Part shown: in pieces, positions 60,719 through 64,000 of the stretch
How positions within the stretch are numbered: the first letter of the stretch is position 1
Layout: every line of letters starts with the position of its first letter
Assembly (NCBI GenBank): GCA_964633285.1
Contig: CAZWGA010000026.1
Span: 10,338-74,337 of the forward strand
Source: 20CM-2-55-15 sp964633285
Lineage (GTDB): Bacteria > Acidobacteriota > Terriglobia > 20CM-2-55-15
Length of the DNA stretch: 64,000 nucleotides
Reading direction: 5' to 3'
Position numbers and translations under genes: made by a program
The notes under the pieces: generated by a model
Seen by the model: only the letters and a program-made list of their open reading frames with translations
Told to the model about the DNA's origin: nothing
The model's database searches: none

Positions 60719-62296
60719 TTAGTTCTCAGTTGGCTTTTCGGCGCGATCGATGATGAGGATGTCGACCGGCGCCTTCACCGGTTCCAGTTTTAGTCCGAGC
60801 TGTTCTTCGATCGCGATCAAGACGTTTGGAGGATTGTCCTCGGGTTTAAACCGGGCGGTCTTAAAGAATGTTCCTTCGGTTGACGACTCGAGCTGGATAT
60901 CGAAGAATCCGCTGATGCCCGTTTTGTCGATAACGGGCCGATCGAGAGCTCCGGTGAGAAGCTGAGCAAACGCATCGAGGTTCAAGCCATTGGCCCAGAC
61001 GTTCAAATGGATCTTCTGGTTGACGTTATATCCGGCGCTGCAGCTCGGTTTCTCGCCCGGAGCCAGCGTGAGTCGGGGAGGCGCTTGCGGATCGCACGAT
61101 CCTTCCTGGAACGGCATAAGTTTCGAGCCGCCTTTCGCTACAGTGAGCGCGTAGACCTGCATCTCTTTGCTCTCGTGGTGCACGCCAAGCTTGAAGCGTT
61201 CCGCGAGCAGCGTTTGGAGCATCATTTGAAGCCGCGGAGCATTGCCGTCCCGGAATTGCCGGAGGTTATATGCCGGAGACCCTTCCGGCATGATGGCCTG
61301 AATCGTGAACTGATCGGACCGGACCCAGCCGGGCCCGCCGGCAAGAAGTTCGTACTTGCCTGCCGATATGCAGTTTCTTCCGTAGGCCATCGCAACCAGC
61401 GAAAAAAGATTCGTTGTCACAACCAGCCGGTTCGGATCCAACTGGATAAACCCGCCTCCGCAACCGTATCCGAACCCAAGATTGCCGCCCCGTCCCACAC
61501 CCTCTTTCGATGGATCCATCGGCCGTACCGACGCTACCTCGAATGCGACGCGGCCTTCCGGCGCATTCGGCGGGGCTGCCGGAGGCGCAATGGCTGCCGG
61601 TTGCTGCAATGCAGCGAGTGCCTGATGCAGCGCCGCTACGTGGGTGGCGGCGTTCCGGCTCCAGAGAATTTCTTCCATGACAGGCGGTGAAACCAGCAAC
61701 GGGTTTGTCGCAATCTGCTCGCCGGGTTTCAACGTTTTTGCTATGCGGCCCTGTTGCACCTGAACTTCGCCTTGAATCACGGCCACGCGCGATCCCGTTT
61801 CCTCGGCGTTAACGAGGAACACGGTGCCGACAACGGAAACCGTCACGTCTTTCGTTCGCACGTAAAGGTGTCCATTGCGTTGTTTCGTTGCCGTAACGAT
61901 GATGCTGCCGCCGTTTAATTGGAGAAGCACGCCATCGGAAGCCGTCTGAAGCGCGAGCTCCGATCGCGAGCGTATCTCGATGCGCGAGGTGTCCGCGAGC
62001 GTCAGTACCGCGCCATCGCCGGAACGCAGAGTCTCGCCAAATTCGACGCGATGCTTCGAGCCGTCCGCCCGTTCGACCACAGCGTGCGCGCCGAGGAGCA
62101 TGTTCTGGAACAACACAATCGATCCCGCGGCGAAGACAAGAACAGCCGCCGCCGCGGCAACAACCACGGAATGCCCCAACCGCCGCCCGGGCTTCTTCGG
62201 GGAAGCGGCCACGCGAGACATTACTTTCGCGGCGAGAAACGCGGAGGGCTCGGGTTCACGAAGCGCATCACGAAGATTGTTTTCGAACTGATCCAT
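60719..62296 (-). CDS. FecR-domain membrane protein with C-terminal TIGR03435 domain
   Basis: ATG 62296 (DQFENNLRDALREPEPSAFLAAKVMSRV) gives about 525 residues; ATG 62311 is an alternative. A short cytoplasmic segment of about 45 residues is followed by one membrane helix (VVVAAAAAVLVFAAGSIVLF), a FecR domain (VERADGSKHRVEFGETLRSGDGAVLTLADTSRIEIRSRSELAL, TVSVVGTVFLVNAEETGSRVAVIQGEVQV, LKPGEQIATNP), an Ala/Pro linker and a Solibacter-type TIGR03435 domain (VAFEVASVRPMDPS, RLQMMLQTLLAERFKLGVHHESKEMQVYALTVAKGGSKL, PVIDKTGISGFFDIQLE). It overlaps the sigma factor gene by about 29 bp, so it is likely its anti-sigma factor or sensor. The TIGR03435 part has no known function. Confidence 0.85.
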   Translation of the reverse strand: MDQFENNLRDALREPEPSAFLAAKVMSRVAASPKKPGRRLGHSVVVAAAAAVLVFAAGSIVLFQNMLLGAHAVVERADGSKHRVEFGETLRSGDGAVLTLADTSRIEIRSRSELALQTASDGVLLQLNGGSIIVTATKQRNGHLYVRTKDVTVSVVGTVFLVNAEETGSRVAVIQGEVQVQQGRIAKTLKPGEQIATNPLLVSPPVMEEILWSRNAATHVAALHQALAALQQPAAIAPPAAPPNAPEGRVAFEVASVRPMDPSKEGVGRGGNLGFGYGCGGGFIQLDPNRLVVTTNLFSLVAMAYGRNCISAGKYELLAGGPGWVRSDQFTIQAIMPEGSPAYNLRQFRDGNAPRLQMMLQTLLAERFKLGVHHESKEMQVYALTVAKGGSKLMPFQEGSCDPQAPPRLTLAPGEKPSCSAGYNVNQKIHLNVWANGLNLDAFAQLLTGALDRPVIDKTGISGFFDIQLESSTEGTFFKTARFKPEDNPPNVLIAIEEQLGLKLEPVKAPVDILIIDRAEKPTEN

Positions 62297-62798
62297 AAAG
62301 TTCCTCTCCAAGCGCGCGAGGCGCTTTTTCGCGAAGCATCGTCAGGGCGCGCTGCAAATAACTCCGAACGGTTGAAGCGGGCATATCGAGCGTCTTGCCG
62401 ATTTCGTCCGAATCCATGTCTTCGGCGTATCGCAGGATCACAATGATCCGCTGTTTCTCCGGCAGCGATGCAACGAGGCGGCGAAGGCGCTCCGAAAGCA
62501 ACGGATCGTTTTCGGGAAGGGAATCGGGAAGATCCGGCAGTTCATCGACCTGCAATTCCTTCTGCGCTTTTCCGCTGCGCAGGACATCGATGCATCGATG
62601 CGTTGCGGCCCGCCGCAGCCACGACTTCAGATGTTCGTGGGATTCGATGCTTTTAAGATTCTCGAAACACTGAAGAAACACATCCTGGACGATTTCTTCC
62701 GCTATTTGCGGAGACAGGAAAAAATTGAAAGCGATCCGGTAGAGCATCGCCTGGTGTTTCCGCACCAGCGATTCGAAATCATCGTCCATGAGGGCCAT
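62268..62798 (-). CDS. ECF sigma factor
   Basis: From ATG 62798 the product has about 176 residues, the normal size. ATG 62789 is also possible, and the in-frame start at 62894 would add a basic, atypical leader. Region 2 (SLVRKHQAMLYRIAFNFFLSPQIAEEIVQDVFLQCFENL, LKSWLRRAATHRCIDVLRS) and region 4 (LPEKQRIIVILRYAEDMDSDEIGKTLDMPASTVRSYLQRALTMLREK) are complete. The end overlaps the FecR-TIGR03435 gene, a typical sigma/anti-sigma arrangement. Receptor and VWFA genes follow on the same strand and may be its targets. No autoregulatory promoter motif was identified in the 119-bp divergent gap. Confidence 0.9.
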   Translation of the reverse strand: MALMDDDFESLVRKHQAMLYRIAFNFFLSPQIAEEIVQDVFLQCFENLKSIESHEHLKSWLRRAATHRCIDVLRSGKAQKELQVDELPDLPDSLPENDPLLSERLRRLVASLPEKQRIIVILRYAEDMDSDEIGKTLDMPASTVRSYLQRALTMLREKAPRALGEELYGSVRKQSS

Positions 62799-62917
62799 CG
62801 ATTTCTTGTTACGAAACAGGCGGCGCTGCCGTTGCAATAATCCACTAGCCGTCATAGACCGCCGCCACAATTCCGTGATAAGAAAAGGGCGCAATCCGTA
62901 AAGGAGGAGTCGCTGTG

Positions 62918-64000
62918 ATGAAAAAACTTACTGTAGTCGCAATCTGTCTTGCGTTTCTGTGCGGGACAGCCATGGCGCAGCAGGATGCAAAGACTGTAAT
63001 CGCCAGTGCCCAAAAAGCAATGGGTGATCTGAAATCGATAACGTATTCAGGATCGGCGAAGGACGTGGCCTTTCAGCAGTGTGGAGCCAATTCCACCGAC
63101 ATGATGTGCAAGGGAACGCATGATCCGATGCGGCCGATCAACAACTACGTCCGTGTGATCGACCTGACGGCGCCGGCATCGCGCGCCACCGGAACGACGA
63201 ACAACATCGGCGCGGGCGGTTCAACGACGCTGACGCCGGGAACGTTTTCCCAGCAGGTCACCGCTCAACAGGCGGATGTATCGCAGCCCTGGAACAACTC
63301 GCTGGAGTTTTACATCACACCCTGGGGATTCTTGAAAGGCGCCGCGGCGAACAACGCCACGGTAAGCCGCCGCAAGGTTGACGGCAAGAACTATACGGTC
63401 CTGACGTGGAGTCCGGCAGTCAAGGCAGTCTCCGGAAAGAATTACGTCATCAATGGCTACGTCGATGAGAAGAACATGGTGGATCGCGTGGAGACGTGGC
63501 TCGGCGAAAACATCATGGGCGACATGCAGATCCTCGCCACCTACACCGGTTGGAAAGATTTCGGCGGAGTCATGGCTCCTGCAAAGATTGTCCAGACTCG
63601 TGGCGGCTGGCCCTTTTTTGAAGCTACGGTGACGTCGGCGAAAGGGAATCCCTCCGATGTCGCGACGCTGGTTCCCATAGCGCCGCCCGGAGGCCGTGGC
63701 GGCGGAGGCGGCGGCGCGCCGCCGGCAGCGCCCGCCATGACCGTCACTTCGGAAAAACTCGGCGCGGGTCTCTACAGGCTTACAACCGGCAACGGCAGTT
63801 ACGATTCGGTGATCGTGGAGTTCAAGGACTACATCATGATGCTGGAAGTCGGACAATCCATAGCGCGAGGTCAGGCTTATATCGCCGAAACGAAAAAGCT
63901 CATTCCCAATAAGCCGATCCGTTACGTCATGAAGACCCATCTCCACTCGGATCATACCGGCGGACTCGCCTGCCTCGTGGCCCAGTGCCCACGGATCATC
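62918..64000 (+). CDS. Exported MBL-fold metallohydrolase (3' partial)
   Basis: AAGGAGGAG at 62901-62909 precedes ATG 62918. The frame is open for 361 codons to the window end. A signal peptide (KKLTVVAICLAFLCGTAMAQ) is followed by a domain of about 230 residues resembling exported lipoprotein-like folds (AQKAMGDLKSITYSGSAKD, LEFYITPWGFLKGAAANNATVSRRKVDGKNYTVLTW, NMVDRVETWLGENIMGDMQILATYTGWKDFGGVMAPAKI). A GGRGGGGGGAPPAAP linker near residues 257-272 leads to the start of an MBL fold, with VIVEFKDYIMMLEVGQS and the zinc motif His341-Leu-His343-Ser-Asp345-His346. The rest lies beyond the window. It is divergent from the ECF sigma gene. The substrate is unknown. Confidence 0.82.
   Translation, partial: MKKLTVVAICLAFLCGTAMAQQDAKTVIASAQKAMGDLKSITYSGSAKDVAFQQCGANSTDMMCKGTHDPMRPINNYVRVIDLTAPASRATGTTNNIGAGGSTTLTPGTFSQQVTAQQADVSQPWNNSLEFYITPWGFLKGAAANNATVSRRKVDGKNYTVLTWSPAVKAVSGKNYVINGYVDEKNMVDRVETWLGENIMGDMQILATYTGWKDFGGVMAPAKIVQTRGGWPFFEATVTSAKGNPSDVATLVPIAPPGGRGGGGGGAPPAAPAMTVTSEKLGAGLYRLTTGNGSYDSVIVEFKDYIMMLEVGQSIARGQAYIAETKKLIPNKPIRYVMKTHLHSDHTGGLACLVAQCPRII

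Noticed and set aside
1..64000. Prophage, insertion sequence, integron or tRNA-linked island
   Set aside because: No integrase, transposase, phage structural gene or tRNA was recognised. Accessory signals are limited to small palindromic repeats and one pseudogene.

Overview
The window looks like chromosomal DNA of an Acidobacteriota member, probably of the Solibacter/Bryobacter type. The evidence is protein content: four very large Oar-like TonB-dependent receptors with an N-terminal carboxypeptidase-regulatory domain, two Ser/Thr kinases fused to WD40-like (PD40/TolB) propellers, a VWFA-related 'acidobacterial domain' protein, a FecR protein with a TIGR03435-type domain, a wHTH-TPR regulator, and many secreted PQQ-type propellers. 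No rRNA, tRNA, CRISPR, prophage or transposase gene was seen, and no gene-free stretch exceeds about 210 bases.

Region 1 (1-22.8 kb, + strand except one regulator) is an L-rhamnose or rhamnoside utilisation locus. It holds the end of an ABC permease that runs in frame into a sugar-binding protein, two TonB receptors, a diheme cytochrome c with a PQQ dehydrogenase, a Tat-exported TIM-barrel isomerase, a DUF1080 protein, two PQQ-like propellers, and the cytoplasmic pathway RhaEW (aldolase/dehydrogenase), RhaI (isomerase) and RhaB (kinase). A divergent regulator with an IclR-type helix-turn-helix and a periplasmic-binding-protein sensor lies in the middle. The gap beside it carries two TTCCG-N5-CGGAA palindromes that are probably its operators.

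Region 2 (22.8-34.8 kb) holds a TonB receptor with a TPR partner (- strand), a metallo-beta-lactamase pseudogene broken by an internal deletion, and a three-gene - strand operon: kinase-PD40, DUF6492-like glycosyltransferase and a long coiled-coil protein.

Region 3 (34.8-45.9 kb) holds an M16 peptidase lipoprotein and a thioredoxin/rhodanese/thioredoxin-like operon. Next is a - strand operon of MFS transporter, ArsP_1-type permease and a UGSC-like protein. That last gene is open across one in-frame TGA, followed two codons later by Cys (U-S-T-C) and by a plausible bacterial SECIS hairpin, so it is a candidate selenoprotein that ordinary gene calling would split. A secreted alpha/beta hydrolase and a DUF6152-like protein follow.

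Region 4 (45.9-52.9 kb) holds a cysteine-less rhodanese directly followed by an HD-PycTM protein that resembles Pycsar antiviral effectors but has a degraded HD site and no cyclase nearby, an SdiA-regulated-type propeller, a DUF3500 protein with a 5'-nucleotidase-like tail, a wHTH-TPR regulator and a LIC_10091-like protein.

Region 5 (52.9-64 kb) holds a second kinase-PD40, then a - strand surface-signalling-like module (ECF sigma factor, FecR-TIGR03435, TonB receptor, VWFA protein), and a divergent MBL-fold hydrolase cut by the window end.

Small palindromic elements recur: three copies of a GTAGTCGCGGGC-type hairpin, one with a compensatory base-pair change; a perfect 36-bp inverted repeat; and hairpins at the permease/binding-protein junction and over the ribosome binding site of a PQQ propeller gene.
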